DNA of 64,000 bases from Pandoraea terrigena (GCF_902459705.1 NZ_CABPRU010000011.1:62001-126000), one strand, 5' to 3'. Positions 40,886 to 50,810 are shown, counted from the stretch's first letter. Program-made: numbers and translations. Notes: generated by a model from the sequence alone, not told the origin.

Positions 40886-43456
40886 ATGAGCCGCCGCGCT
40901 TCCCGTCGCACGCATACCCCCACAAGCAAGACAACGTCTGGCCGCGCACCGAAGTCTGGCGGCGGCGCGGGCTGGCTGCTGGTAGTGCTCTTCCTGATCG
41001 GCCTGGGCGTGCAGGCTTCTGCCCTACCCGCAGCTGCGGCCGCTGCGTACTGGCTATTCTTCGTTGCCGTTGTGCTCTCGCGACGATCGCGGAAGAATAG
41101 GAGCACTGGCGTACCAGAACCGGCGCCCAACCTCGTCGCAGCTCCTGAGCCTGAGCAGGTTCCGGCCAAGCCCCCGCGGCAGCCCAGGGACGCACCACGC
41201 GCCACAACATCCTCCTCAGCCTCGATCGGGACTATGCACTCAGACCATTTCTTTGAGGCCCAACTGAAATCGGACAAGCCTGAAGTCTTCGTCATTCGGT
41301 CCTCTCCGAACCCGGTCCGCCCGCAGGACCTGGCTACGCATTGGGTACCGCCAGGCGTTCGCGTACAGGTGCGCCAATATTCGCTGCCAGACGGCCTCGT
41401 GTATCTCTGCAGTAGCGCTGAGCGCAATCGCCTCGAGCGCACCGAGCCGAGCCTGATTGACGAAAGCCTGCAGATTGGGCGCGAGGAAGACTTCACCGTC
41501 AACCACCTGCCGTATTATCCGACCTACGAGGGCGCTAGTCCGACCGCGCGCGCCGCGTACATTAACTGGCTGATTAGCGGCCGGCGGCACCCGAACGCGG
41601 GTCTCGGCTACGTATACCTATTCTTCTATGGCCTCGAGCGTCGCGCGATCATTGACGCGCGTAGCGACCAAGCGGCGCGAGACGAGATACCGGCCATCTG
41701 CGCTGAGCTCGAAGGTCTGATCGAGACATACAAAAACGGGACGTTCAATTGGCGAGCCCGACAGTTACTAGCCTTCTGCCGCTACATCTACGGTGCTGTG
41801 GACCTCACGCCGCCAGCTCTGCCGCTGGAAGGTAACCCGCATGTCGTAAAGGACCTTTGCCGAATCGGGCTCTCGCAGGCATACCACGAGCGCCACGAGC
41901 TTCCCGCGAAGTGGCTGGCGACATGGTACATAAGCGACGGCCGCTTCAACAAACCAGCCGTGGTGAAGCGACATCAGTTGCAGTTCGCCGCTATCTTCCA
42001 AGACCTTTGTGACCGGCAGTTCCGCAACAACCTAGCGACCTGGAGCCCGCCCCTTTCGACGAAGAGTCTCCAACTGTCGTATCAGCCTGTGTCAATGGTG
42101 CTGAGCGAGGTTCAGGAATCGGTAGCCATGGCCGATCTAACTTGCGAGGAAGCCGGACTCGGCCGGCTCGTCGAAACCATCGCTCTGTCCGCAACAGAGG
42201 AACTCACCCGGTATTCCCGATACGTCGCCAGGAGCGCTGAGCGGGCCGACGATCCGGTCTCGCGGCTGATGCTGCCCTGCCCGCTCTGGCCCGGCCAGGT
42301 CTGGGAGCGCCTTGCGCTGATCCTCGCAGAACTGAATGCCGGGGTCGATGTGACCGAGCCCTCGACTCTTGCGGCATTCCTTGCGCCGCTCGATGCGGAC
42401 GACGTGCTTACCAAGATTCCGATTGCGGCCCTGCTGGGTCAGATGGATGGCTACATGGGCATTGGCGTCGAGCCCGATCCGCGACACGGATCGATCGCAC
42501 CCAGCGCCGCCACACCGATCGTCTTCTTCCGTTCGGGGGAGTTGCCCCTGCCGGAAGCGTCGCGCGGTAAGAGCGCAGGTTTGCTGCCGGTCCATCTCAA
42601 GCACCACGCGCGGGTGGCCTGCGTCGCATTTCTCGCAGACCTGATCCGCATGGGCCTGCCGAATTCCGCCGCCGCGCTTGAACAGGCGAAGGCAATTGCA
42701 CTAGAGTGGGGAGGACTGACAGCCGCAGCCCACGTGCGCCTGCAGGCCTTGTTGATCGCGCTGACCGCTCCGGAAGCTCCTGAGTTCAAGGGCAAGAGCG
42801 CGCTCAAGAAGCAACTAGCGTTGATCGACGCGCCCGATCGGGTATCTCTCACCCACGAGCTAGTCGCCGTTGCTCGGGCGGGCGGTGCGCTCGAGCAGGT
42901 CGCGGTGGTCCGCCAGTTGGAGAAATATTTTGCCCTGCTCGGTGCAGATCCGAAGGCCCTCTATGACATGGCGCATACGAGCTTGGGACTTGGCATGTCA
43001 GCGCCACCGGCACCGCGCGCGACCGCAGCACCAGGAGTGCTTGATACGGCCCGGATCGCTGCCCTGCGCAAGGAGACGGCCCGGGTCGACACGGTGCTCG
43101 GCTCTATCTTCACAGATGATGTGGACGGGGCAGTTGACCAAGCGTCAGCGATCGCCGCCTCGCCTGCCGCACCTCCTGATCACAACGTCACGGCACCGGC
43201 CGCCGTGGGCTATGCCTCGTTCTCCGCGCTGCCCTCGCTGGACGCCCGCCACAGCGATCTGCTGCGGGCTATGCTGGCTCAGGCAACGTGGACCGGCGAG
43301 GCTTTCGCTGCCTTGTGCGCGGAACGCGGCCTGATGTCGTCCGGCGCGATCGAACGGATAAACGACGCTGCCTTCGATGCATTCGATGAGGCTCTGCTCG
43401 AAGGCGACGATCCAATCGAGTTCAACCCGGGGCCGCTAGCGGAGTTGCGAAGCTAA
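40886..43456 (+). CDS. Membrane-anchored TerB-N/TerB-C domain protein
   Basis: 856 aa. A basic head is followed by two hydrophobic segments (about 28-45 and 48-65), then a Pro/Ala linker. The TerB-N domain is marked by RAAYINWLISGRR and YVYLFFYGLERRAI (about 230-255). The C-terminal ARIAALRKETARVDTVLGSI and the ending ALLEGDDPIEFNP match TerB-C. Such proteins are known from tellurite-resistance-associated islands with helicases and ATPases, where a DNA-processing complex has been proposed. CAGGAGACCAC precedes the ATG. Confidence 0.85.
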   Translation: MSRRASRRTHTPTSKTTSGRAPKSGGGAGWLLVVLFLIGLGVQASALPAAAAAAYWLFFVAVVLSRRSRKNRSTGVPEPAPNLVAAPEPEQVPAKPPRQPRDAPRATTSSSASIGTMHSDHFFEAQLKSDKPEVFVIRSSPNPVRPQDLATHWVPPGVRVQVRQYSLPDGLVYLCSSAERNRLERTEPSLIDESLQIGREEDFTVNHLPYYPTYEGASPTARAAYINWLISGRRHPNAGLGYVYLFFYGLERRAIIDARSDQAARDEIPAICAELEGLIETYKNGTFNWRARQLLAFCRYIYGAVDLTPPALPLEGNPHVVKDLCRIGLSQAYHERHELPAKWLATWYISDGRFNKPAVVKRHQLQFAAIFQDLCDRQFRNNLATWSPPLSTKSLQLSYQPVSMVLSEVQESVAMADLTCEEAGLGRLVETIALSATEELTRYSRYVARSAERADDPVSRLMLPCPLWPGQVWERLALILAELNAGVDVTEPSTLAAFLAPLDADDVLTKIPIAALLGQMDGYMGIGVEPDPRHGSIAPSAATPIVFFRSGELPLPEASRGKSAGLLPVHLKHHARVACVAFLADLIRMGLPNSAAALEQAKAIALEWGGLTAAAHVRLQALLIALTAPEAPEFKGKSALKKQLALIDAPDRVSLTHELVAVARAGGALEQVAVVRQLEKYFALLGADPKALYDMAHTSLGLGMSAPPAPRATAAPGVLDTARIAALRKETARVDTVLGSIFTDDVDGAVDQASAIAASPAAPPDHNVTAPAAVGYASFSALPSLDARHSDLLRAMLAQATWTGEAFAALCAERGLMSSGAIERINDAAFDAFDEALLEGDDPIEFNPGPLAELRS

Positions 43457-43527
43457 GAAGGTTCGTTTGCATCCGCTTGAGGCGCCCATATATTCGAAGA
43501 CATCTAACACGTCCGAGGGAACCCGAT

Positions 43528-43770
43528 ATGAAGCTCATCAAGACCGCACTGATCGCTGCCGCATTTGCACTTCCGCTTGCCAATGCGCATGCTGAAGGCT
43601 GTCTCAAGGGTGCCGCAGTCGGCGCAGTGGCCGGCCACTTCGCGGGCCACCACACCGTCTTGGGCGCGATGGCGGGTTGCGCGATCGGCCACCACATGGC
43701 CAAGAAGGAGCGCCAGCAGCGCCTCGCCGCCGCGCACGGCGCGAACGCGTATCAGCCCGCCAGCCACTAG
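43528..43770 (+). CDS. Small secreted glycine-rich protein, 80 aa
   Basis: GAGGGAACCCGAT precedes ATG 43528. A signal peptide (MKLIKTALIAAAFALPLANA, cleaved before HAEG) is followed by GAAVGAVAGHFAGHHTVLGA, a glycine-zipper-like segment with His, and a basic tail. It lies between the TerB-domain and ATPase genes; whether it belongs to the system or is a passenger is unclear. Confidence 0.7.
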   Translation: MKLIKTALIAAAFALPLANAHAEGCLKGAAVGAVAGHFAGHHTVLGAMAGCAIGHHMAKKERQQRLAAAHGANAYQPASH

Positions 43771-44124
43771 CCGTTTAGCGGCCGCGCCCGGTGCGGGCGT
43801 AAGATGGAATGCTCGCACCCCTTCAGATCAGTTTTTGAAGGGGCAAGAGAACGTGGCAGTACCGACTGGCGGTAGGTTGTGTGTCAACTCCATTCTGATC
43901 TCCATTGCCTGTCACAAGCTAAGGTCGGCTAACCAGGCCACTGTTGTACCTGAAGTCCGACTTTCGATCCGTAACGCTTCGTTGAAAACGAATATTTCGC
44001 GACGAGGAATCCGACCTATGGTTGCAACGCTGAACGCCCCGCTCCGATATGTTTGCATCGCTGGTCGCGGTCGTGGTTTGGCCTCAAACCCTTGAACCGC
44101 TGCCCCTTGGGCTGGTTCAACATC
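43771..44124. other. Intergenic region, no gene identified
   Basis: Lower GC than its surroundings. No frame has a ribosome site. A separate promoter for the ATPase and helicase genes could lie here but none is clear. Confidence 0.35.
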
Positions 44125-44424
44125 ATGAGCAAGCATTGCACTCGAGCAGGGCAAGTGCTCATTCAGTACCGCAGACGCCAGCCTATCTTCACGGGGCTGG
44201 CGTTTCTCGTGCTGACGGCTGCAAACATCCCCGTAACGGTAGCTACCATTCGAATCTGGAAGCAGCTGATCGTCGGTTGGGATAGCACTTCATGGAGCGT
44301 GCTTCAAGAGTTCTTTGACGATGCGCTTATAGCCACGCTTATCACCCTGTTCATTTGGCTTGTAGTCGGGTTGATTGCATGGGCTTGGCTGGCCGACCGT
44401 CGAGGTTCTGACTACGTACAATAG
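44125..44424 (+). CDS. Small membrane protein, 99 aa
   Basis: Two hydrophobic segments (about residues 22-42 and 65-90, the second IATLITLFIWLVVGLIAWAW) flank a polar loop; the ends are basic or polar. Ribosome site weak; ATG 44125 is chosen as the first start after the AT-richer gap. Ends 72 bases before the ATPase start. Confidence 0.5.
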   Translation: MSKHCTRAGQVLIQYRRRQPIFTGLAFLVLTAANIPVTVATIRIWKQLIVGWDSTSWSVLQEFFDDALIATLITLFIWLVVGLIAWAWLADRRGSDYVQ

Positions 44425-44496
44425 GCGACGAATGCCGAGACGAAAGTGGACGCATATGTGCTCCCATATTCACCAGATAATCTCGAAGGAATCCTA

Positions 44497-45813
44497 GTGA
44501 CGACCTCGATTACAATCCGCCCGCGCGATCGCGACGCCCTCCTCCAGGCTCTCCGAGCCGGGGTTGTTCCGCGCACTGGCCAATACCTCATTCAGGTCGG
44601 TCGCGCCCGCGAGATACAAGCGCTGATCGCCGACATCGATCGCATCGCTGCGGGCGGCACGACCTTTCGGGTCGTGGTCGGAGCTTACGGCGCGGGCAAG
44701 ACTTTCTTCCTAAATCAGGTGCGCGCGATCGCCCTTGAGAAGAAGCTTGTCGCGATCTCCGCGGATCTGAACCCGGACCGGCGCCTTCACGCGACTGGCG
44801 GCCAGGCGCGCTCTCTCTACGCCGAGTTGATGAAGAATATGGCGACGCGAAGCAAGCCGGATGGCGGTGCACTTGCCAGCGTGTTGGAGAAATTCATCGG
44901 CATGGTGCTCGATGAATCGCGTACGAGCGGCGACAACCCGGACCAACTGATCTTCCGCAAGTGCGCGCAGCTTACCGAGATGGTCGGTGGATACGATTTT
45001 GCCACGGTGGTCACAGCCTACTGGCGCGGCCACAACAATGGCAACGAAACGCTCAAGCTCGACGCGATCCGGTGGATGCGAGGTGAGTTCACAACCAAGA
45101 CCGACGCCCGCCTGGCGCTCGGCGTACGTACGATCGTGGACGACTCAACCGTCTACGACCACATAAAGCTGATGGCCACGTTCGTGCGGCTCGCTGGGTA
45201 CGGTGGTCTGCTTGTCGGTTTGGACGAGATCGTGAACCTCTACAAGCTGGCGAACACACAGTCACGCAACGCGAACTACGAGCAGTTGCTGCGCATTCTG
45301 AACGACGTCCTGCAGGGTACGATTGAGGGGCTCGGCTTCCTGATCGGCTGCACGCCAGACTCGCTGCTTGACACGCGGCGAGGCATCTACAGCTACGCAG
45401 CCCTGCAGTCTCGCCTCGCCGAGAACACCTTCTCGTCCGGCGGACTGGTGGACTATAGCCATCCCGTGTTGCGCCTGAGCGCACTGACGCGCGAGGATTT
45501 CTTCGTGCTGCTTGAAAAGATCCGGCTCGTCTATGCGTCCGGCGACCCGGCAAAGTTCCTATTGCCGGACGAAGGCATCGCAGCCTTCATGTCCCATTGC
45601 GAGCGGAGGGTCGGCGAGGCCTACTTCCGAACGCCGCGCACGACGATCACTTCGTTCATCAACCTGCTTGCCTTGCTCGACCAGTATCCGGACACGCCTT
45701 GGGATTCGCTGATCGAGCGGGTGGAAGTCGCCAAGGACGACGGCGCAGCCGTGGAAGCCGAGACAATCTCGGACGACAAGGGCGATGAAGGCCTCGCCGA
45801 GTTCAAGCTCTGA
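44497..45813 (+). CDS. BrxD-like P-loop ATPase (DUF2791 family)
   Basis: 438 aa from GTG 44497, chosen because AAGGAATCCTA precedes it. Walker A is GAYGAGKTFFL (about 68-78), with Walker B-like LLVGLDEIVNLYK near 245. The order of motifs and the RAREIQALIADIDRIAAGG start are typical of the BrxC/BrxD-type ATPases found in BREX type 2 and TerB-linked islands. The helicase gene follows after ten bases, as brxD precedes brxHI in BREX. Function in DNA processing or defence is inferred from this context. Confidence 0.82.
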   Translation: MTTSITIRPRDRDALLQALRAGVVPRTGQYLIQVGRAREIQALIADIDRIAAGGTTFRVVVGAYGAGKTFFLNQVRAIALEKKLVAISADLNPDRRLHATGGQARSLYAELMKNMATRSKPDGGALASVLEKFIGMVLDESRTSGDNPDQLIFRKCAQLTEMVGGYDFATVVTAYWRGHNNGNETLKLDAIRWMRGEFTTKTDARLALGVRTIVDDSTVYDHIKLMATFVRLAGYGGLLVGLDEIVNLYKLANTQSRNANYEQLLRILNDVLQGTIEGLGFLIGCTPDSLLDTRRGIYSYAALQSRLAENTFSSGGLVDYSHPVLRLSALTREDFFVLLEKIRLVYASGDPAKFLLPDEGIAAFMSHCERRVGEAYFRTPRTTITSFINLLALLDQYPDTPWDSLIERVEVAKDDGAAVEAETISDDKGDEGLAEFKL

Positions 45814-45823
45814 TCACTAGGCC

Positions 45824-48064
45824 ATGTCGACGCAATCCTCCAGTTTCGAACTCCTGCACCCGCTGATTCAGCAATGGATCTGGCAGGCTGGCTGGACGGA
45901 GCTCCGCGACGCTCAAGAGAAGTCGATCCCGCCCATCATCGCAGGTAACACGGACGTCATCATCTCTGCCGCCACCGCCGCCGGCAAGACCGAAGCCGCG
46001 TTCCTGCCGATCCTGAGCCGGCTGCTTGGTCCGGATGCGGCCGGCCACAGCGCCCTGTGCATCTCTCCGCTCAAGGCGCTGATCAACGACCAGTGGGACC
46101 GCCTCACGCAGCTATGCGAGACGTTAGAGATCCCGATCGTGCCGTGGCACGGCGATGTGGCTGCCAGCCGTAAGCAGGTCTTTGCCAAGAAGCGATCCGG
46201 CTGCGTACTGATAACTCCGGAATCGCTCGAGGCGCTCTTCTACAACCGCGGCTCCGGTATCGTGGGCCTGTTCGAGCGCCTCGACTACGTCGTGGTCGAC
46301 GAACTGCACGCCTTCATGGGCAGCGAGCGCGGCATGCAACTGCAGAGCCTGCTTGACCGCCTCGAGGTGGCGCTCGGCCGGCACGTGCCGCGTATCGGCC
46401 TGTCTGCCACGCTCGGCGACATACAGCTCGCCGCCGCGTTTCTCCGCCCCGGCGAAGGTGCCAAAGTCACAATCATCGAGAGCGCGCAGTCGTCATCATC
46501 CCTCCGCATCCTGATCAAGGGGTATCAAGATGGACCACCGCAATTGTCAGATGAGGATGTCGAAGAGCGTGTGAAGCGCGGACAGCCGGTAAGTGCGATG
46601 GAGACGACCAGCTCTGGGATGCTCCAGATCGGGCGCCACGTCTACGACAACCTACGCGGCCGGAATCACCTGATCTTTCCGAACAGCCGTCAGAAGGTCG
46701 AGCAATACACCGCCCTCCTGCGCGCAATGTGTGAGCGCGACTGCGTGCCGGCCGAATTCTGGCCGCACCACGGTAACCTTTCCAAGGAACTGCGCGAGGA
46801 GACCGAGCGCGCGCTCAAGCAAACCGTCACGCCAGCGTCCGCCGTCGCGACGTCGACGCTTGAACTAGGCGTCGACATCGGCCCGGTCGAATCCGTCGTT
46901 CAGATCGGCCCGGCGCCGTCCGTCTCCAGCCTGCGGCAGCGGCTCGGCCGCTCCGGCCGGCGCAAGGGCACACCTGCGATCCTGCGCGGCTACGCGCTTG
47001 AGGCGCCACTCGATGCCCGCTCCACCGTGCCTGATCGCCTGCGCGAAGATATGGTTCAGCTCATCGCACAGGTTGACCTGCTGCTGCAGCGCTGGGTAGA
47101 ACCGCCGCGCGTGGGCGGTATGCACCTCTCGACGCTGATCCAGCAACTGCTTTCGCTCATCGGGCAGCGCGGGGGCGTCATGGCAGCCGACGCATTCCGC
47201 CAACTCTGCGTGCGCGGTCCGTTCCGATCGGTCACGCAAGCGGACTTCGTCACGGTCCTGCGCGCACTGGGCGCAAAGGAAATTCTGATTCAGGACAGTT
47301 CAGGCCTCCTGCTGCACGGTCCGGCCGGGGAGGCAATCACGGGCCACTACAGCTTCTACGCGGCCTTCTCCAGCCCGGAGGAGTTCCGTCTAGTCTCGCG
47401 CGGCCGCACACTCGGCTCATTGCCGATGACCTCCCCGCTCGCCGAGGGCGATTTCCTGCTTTTCGCGGGTCGCCGCTGGAAGGTCGTGCGAATTGACGAC
47501 GGCCAGAAAGTGATTGAAGTTGAGCCGGCCGCCGGCGGGCGGGCGCCGTCGTTCGGCGGCTCGCCGGGCATGGTGCACACGCGCGTGCGCCAGCAGATGC
47601 GCCAAATCCTCGCTACTGAGACACCGGTGCCGTTCCTTGACGAAGAGGCCCAGCGGCTGCTCAACGGGGCACGGGCGACATACCAGTCGTTCGGACTGGA
47701 TAAAGCATGCCACGCGGACGATGGCGGAACTCTGCGGCTTTTCCTATGGCAGGGAGACGAGATTCAGACGACCTTGGCGCTGATGTTGAAGTTTTTCGGC
47801 ATGGAAGCAGCAAACGAGGGGTTGTGCCTTGGGCTGGGCGGCGCGTCGATCAAAGAAGTCGAGCGGCTGATGACGCGCCTGGTCGAAGGCGAGCCGATGC
47901 ATGCCGCCGACCTACTGCGTCACGTTGAGAACCTGGCCGTTGAGAAGTGGGATTCCCTCCTCCCCCCGCCACTGCTGCAGGTGAATTACGCGTCCCAGTT
48001 TCTCGACCTGCCCGGCACATACGCATTCCTGCGTCACCATTTGGATGCGTCGGATTCGCATTGA
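45824..48064 (+). CDS. Lhr/BrxHI-like superfamily 2 helicase
   Basis: 746 aa. Motifs: Q-motif region ELRDAQEKSIP, I AATAAGKTEAAF, Ia SPLKALINDQ, II VVDELHAFMG, III GLSATLGD, V STLELGVDIG and VI QRLGRSGRRKG. After the helicase core come a winged-helix-like region (AADAFRQLCVRGPF) and a unique C-terminal part, as in the Lhr-type helicases of BREX (BrxHI). Ten bases separate it from the ATPase gene, so both form one operon. Confidence 0.88.
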   Translation: MSTQSSSFELLHPLIQQWIWQAGWTELRDAQEKSIPPIIAGNTDVIISAATAAGKTEAAFLPILSRLLGPDAAGHSALCISPLKALINDQWDRLTQLCETLEIPIVPWHGDVAASRKQVFAKKRSGCVLITPESLEALFYNRGSGIVGLFERLDYVVVDELHAFMGSERGMQLQSLLDRLEVALGRHVPRIGLSATLGDIQLAAAFLRPGEGAKVTIIESAQSSSSLRILIKGYQDGPPQLSDEDVEERVKRGQPVSAMETTSSGMLQIGRHVYDNLRGRNHLIFPNSRQKVEQYTALLRAMCERDCVPAEFWPHHGNLSKELREETERALKQTVTPASAVATSTLELGVDIGPVESVVQIGPAPSVSSLRQRLGRSGRRKGTPAILRGYALEAPLDARSTVPDRLREDMVQLIAQVDLLLQRWVEPPRVGGMHLSTLIQQLLSLIGQRGGVMAADAFRQLCVRGPFRSVTQADFVTVLRALGAKEILIQDSSGLLLHGPAGEAITGHYSFYAAFSSPEEFRLVSRGRTLGSLPMTSPLAEGDFLLFAGRRWKVVRIDDGQKVIEVEPAAGGRAPSFGGSPGMVHTRVRQQMRQILATETPVPFLDEEAQRLLNGARATYQSFGLDKACHADDGGTLRLFLWQGDEIQTTLALMLKFFGMEAANEGLCLGLGGASIKEVERLMTRLVEGEPMHAADLLRHVENLAVEKWDSLLPPPLLQVNYASQFLDLPGTYAFLRHHLDASDSH

Positions 48065-48138
48065 AGCAAGCAACCGTTCGACCGGTATTCGTTGCTTTGA
48101 CTGGCGGATCTCCCCATAGGGTCGCCCAAAATGAAGAT

Positions 48139-48173
48139 GCCCGCCGCCCTCCCGAAGGGGAGGAACGACGGGC
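48139..48173 (-). terminator. Hairpin between convergent genes
   Basis: GCCCGTCGTTCCTCCCC / GGGAGGGCGGCGGGC on the minus strand. T tract poor on both sides; probably ends the 48192-50357 transcript. Confidence 0.5.
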
Positions 48174-48191
48174 AAGGGTTACATCTTTCGT

Positions 48192-50357
48192 TTAGGCTTT
48201 CAAGCACTCGCGAACCGCAGCAGCAAGACCATCAAATGCCGCGTTGATGCGCTGGCGCTCTTCACCTTCCGGATACGGTTTCCACTCGATTCCGGTCAAC
48301 GCGTCAATATGGAACTTATTGTCGGCAAACACCGACAAATAATCGTTGCGTCGACCCTGCTCCGCCAGACGATCCTCAATCCATGCCTGGAACGCTCGCG
48401 CGGCCATTTCATAGATTTCAGTAAAGTACGGCTTGCCCTTTCCGTCGAGCTTTACGGCTTCCGCCATGAAGGACGACATCTTCGGGCCACAGCGCACCTC
48501 GATTTCTCCGCCGTCCGGATTGCCACCGTGGTGGGCAATCGCGATGCGGCGCCAGCCGAGATAGTTGCTCTTGCTGCGCCCCGCAGGAACCTGCCCGGGT
48601 TGAAGCCCGAACACTTGCTCAAGGCCCTGGAGGGCCTCTCCGAGGTTACTTGCATCGCGAATCAACCTGGCGATCTTCGTCGCGCTGCTCGGTCGAACGT
48701 TCCGGCTCGCCAGCTTCACATCCTCTGATGTATAGGTCAGGATCTGCGTCGCTTGGTGGTTACCGGACGTCATCGCGACGCGCAACTCGCGGAACGCGTT
48801 GCGCAGGCCGCCGGCCGGTAGCATCTCGGGATTTGCTGTGGCGAACTCGAGCGAACCGGGTTTTCCCGTGACGATTTCGACGATCAGGTTGTCAAGCGCG
48901 TGGAACCACTCGTGTCCCAAAGCGCCGCCACCCTTCTCCTTCGTCACGTTCACGACTCGGTGAATCAGCTCGTAGTGCGCCATGGGAGCACCGCCCTTTG
49001 CACCCGTTGCGCCCTTACCGCGCGCTCCGAATGCCACGGCGAGACGCCCACCGTGCGAGATGTCACGATCCGCGATACCCATCAGGTCGGCCAAATCTGC
49101 AAAAGCCGTAGCAGTCTGCTCGGTATGGAACTTCCCGCTAACGACGTCGCGCAGCACCCAGTTGCCGGACTGAACATCCCGAAGACCAAACATCTCCTTC
49201 AGTTCTGCTGTCGAGCCCGGAATTACGTTTCGACCACCGACACGTGCGTACCTATCAGCGACCTTAAACTGGAAGCGCACAGATTCCTTCGTGACGCGCG
49301 GCGCGCGCGACACTGAGGTTTCTGCCCACGACCAGTCGGCAACGAGGCCCGTGCGCGCCGCTGCGACATGCTTGGCAAACGCTTCCGAACCCTTCACCGC
49401 GCTGCGATACCAGAGCACCTTGACCAGACGCCCGCCCATCAGGTTTAGGGCCCGATGGAACCGGCTTTCAATCAGGTTGCGAGCTTTCGCGCGGGCGTAG
49501 ACCGCTTCGGCTTGCCGACGGATCGCGGTGAGCTGCTCGTCGATCCCTCGTCGGCGACCGTCCTTACCTTCTTGGCACAGACTGACCCACTCGTCTTGAC
49601 GTGCTTTTTCGACGGCTTTCGCCGATTTCCAACGTGCATCGAGTTCGGGCGCGACCTTCCAACCACGACGGTTACGCCTTTCGACCTCTCGGTCAACGAC
49701 GAGGTAGTTGGCCGACGCTTCCTGATACGCCTTGTACGCTTCGTCGCTCACGCGCTGGAGTTCTGCGCGTTGCTCTCCAAGTTCCTCGCGTCGGGCCATG
49801 AGAATACGAATCTCGTCGGCCTCTTGCTGGACCAGCTTGATGCCATCGAACTCTTCACGAAACTCCGCGAGCGCGGCAAGAACATCGTCGACCTTCTTGC
49901 ACACTTCCAGGCGATCGCGAAGCATCTGCAGGCCGAAGGTGTAATCCTTGCGGGCTTGCGGCGCATCTTGATCCGGCTCGTTGCCGATCGCGGCATACAC
50001 TCGATCGATGAGATAGCCCGCCCCCGGCTCGAGGCCCGCGGCGCGCAGGCTGTCCCAGTCCACGGCGCCGAACAGGTTCGACTTCGTGATGAGCGCCTTT
50101 GCTTCGCGAGGATTGCTTTCCAGGTCATCCCAATCGATCGTTCGTGCGTGCACGCGAAGACCTTCTTTCTTGGCTCGAAGAATGACTTTGGAAGCCGCCT
50201 CCTCCTTACGTGACCCGGCAATGTAGCCTGTGTCTGCGTATCGATAGTTGGCACTCTTTGGGTCGTTCAGCTCGAGGGGGACTCGTTTCGGCGGTTCGGC
50301 GGACAACAGCGAAAGCTGTCTCGGATCCGAACTCGTCGCGATAGTTGCTTGATTCAT
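48192..50357 (-). CDS. LPD1-containing large polyvalent protein
   Basis: 721 aa. The LPD1-type domain spans about residues 395-500, with FADLADLMGIADRDISHGGR, AFGARGKG and GHEWFHALDN; the last is an HExxH-like motif (HEWFH). A long charged helical region (about 180-300) precedes it. Such polyvalent proteins occur on phages and conjugative elements and are thought to travel with or act on incoming DNA. MNQATIATS start after AAGGAGGAAATC with an array leader. A second, C-terminal conserved part (YFTEIYEMAARAFQAWIED) belongs to the same family. Confidence 0.85.
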   Translation of the reverse strand: MNQATIATSSDPRQLSLLSAEPPKRVPLELNDPKSANYRYADTGYIAGSRKEEAASKVILRAKKEGLRVHARTIDWDDLESNPREAKALITKSNLFGAVDWDSLRAAGLEPGAGYLIDRVYAAIGNEPDQDAPQARKDYTFGLQMLRDRLEVCKKVDDVLAALAEFREEFDGIKLVQQEADEIRILMARREELGEQRAELQRVSDEAYKAYQEASANYLVVDREVERRNRRGWKVAPELDARWKSAKAVEKARQDEWVSLCQEGKDGRRRGIDEQLTAIRRQAEAVYARAKARNLIESRFHRALNLMGGRLVKVLWYRSAVKGSEAFAKHVAAARTGLVADWSWAETSVSRAPRVTKESVRFQFKVADRYARVGGRNVIPGSTAELKEMFGLRDVQSGNWVLRDVVSGKFHTEQTATAFADLADLMGIADRDISHGGRLAVAFGARGKGATGAKGGAPMAHYELIHRVVNVTKEKGGGALGHEWFHALDNLIVEIVTGKPGSLEFATANPEMLPAGGLRNAFRELRVAMTSGNHQATQILTYTSEDVKLASRNVRPSSATKIARLIRDASNLGEALQGLEQVFGLQPGQVPAGRSKSNYLGWRRIAIAHHGGNPDGGEIEVRCGPKMSSFMAEAVKLDGKGKPYFTEIYEMAARAFQAWIEDRLAEQGRRNDYLSVFADNKFHIDALTGIEWKPYPEGEERQRINAAFDGLAAAVRECLKA

Positions 50358-50451
50358 GATTTCCTCCTTCATGCCCTTTGGGGGCGATTTGAAAGAGTCA
50401 AGCTGCTTCCTTGCTGGATGCGCTTGGCGAAGCCGATGGGCTTGGCCAGGC
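50358..50451 (-). promoter_or_regulatory. Array leader
   Basis: H1 GGCCAAGCCC-ATCG-GGCTTCGCC, H3 GCCCCCAAAGGGC, then AAGGAGG. H2 is long-looped (AAGC / GCTT). Confidence 0.72.
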
Positions 50452-50576
50452 GTGAACATGAATGTGCAGCACTTTTTGCAACCACTCCAGTGACTGCAAA
50501 TCGCACCGCATTGGTTACTGCCCACCGTCACCCCGAGGAAGGGTGATCGGTGGACTCGATGTCAGAAGTACATCGA

Positions 50577-50810
50577 CTAAACCGCTTCTGTACGCTGAGA
50601 CATTACTGTGTCGATCTCGCTGTTCACCATCTCAGCAAGTTCGTCAAACAGATCATCGACGTTGGAGGCTTCTACGCTGCGGCATTCGACGCGATATACG
50701 CCCTTGCCCGCCCACCGCGACCCCGACCGCACCGAGATGATTGCTTCGAGTGGGGCCTTCATCGTGAAGGTACGGCACTGGAGTAGATGCAGACGGATCC
50801 CAACGAGCAC
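50577..50810 (-). CDS. Unrecognised small protein, 77 aa
   Basis: GTG 50810 with GAGGAAC just upstream is used; ATG 50762 would give 61 residues but has no ribosome site. The core EAIISVRSGSRWAGKGVYRV has a strand-rich look and the C-terminus is an acidic helix (VDDLFDELAEMVNSEI). Promoter with array-type hairpin at 50904-50940, but no H3. Confidence 0.55.
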   Translation of the reverse strand: MLVGIRLHLLQCRTFTMKAPLEAIISVRSGSRWAGKGVYRVECRSVEASNVDDLFDELAEMVNSEIDTVMSQRTEAV

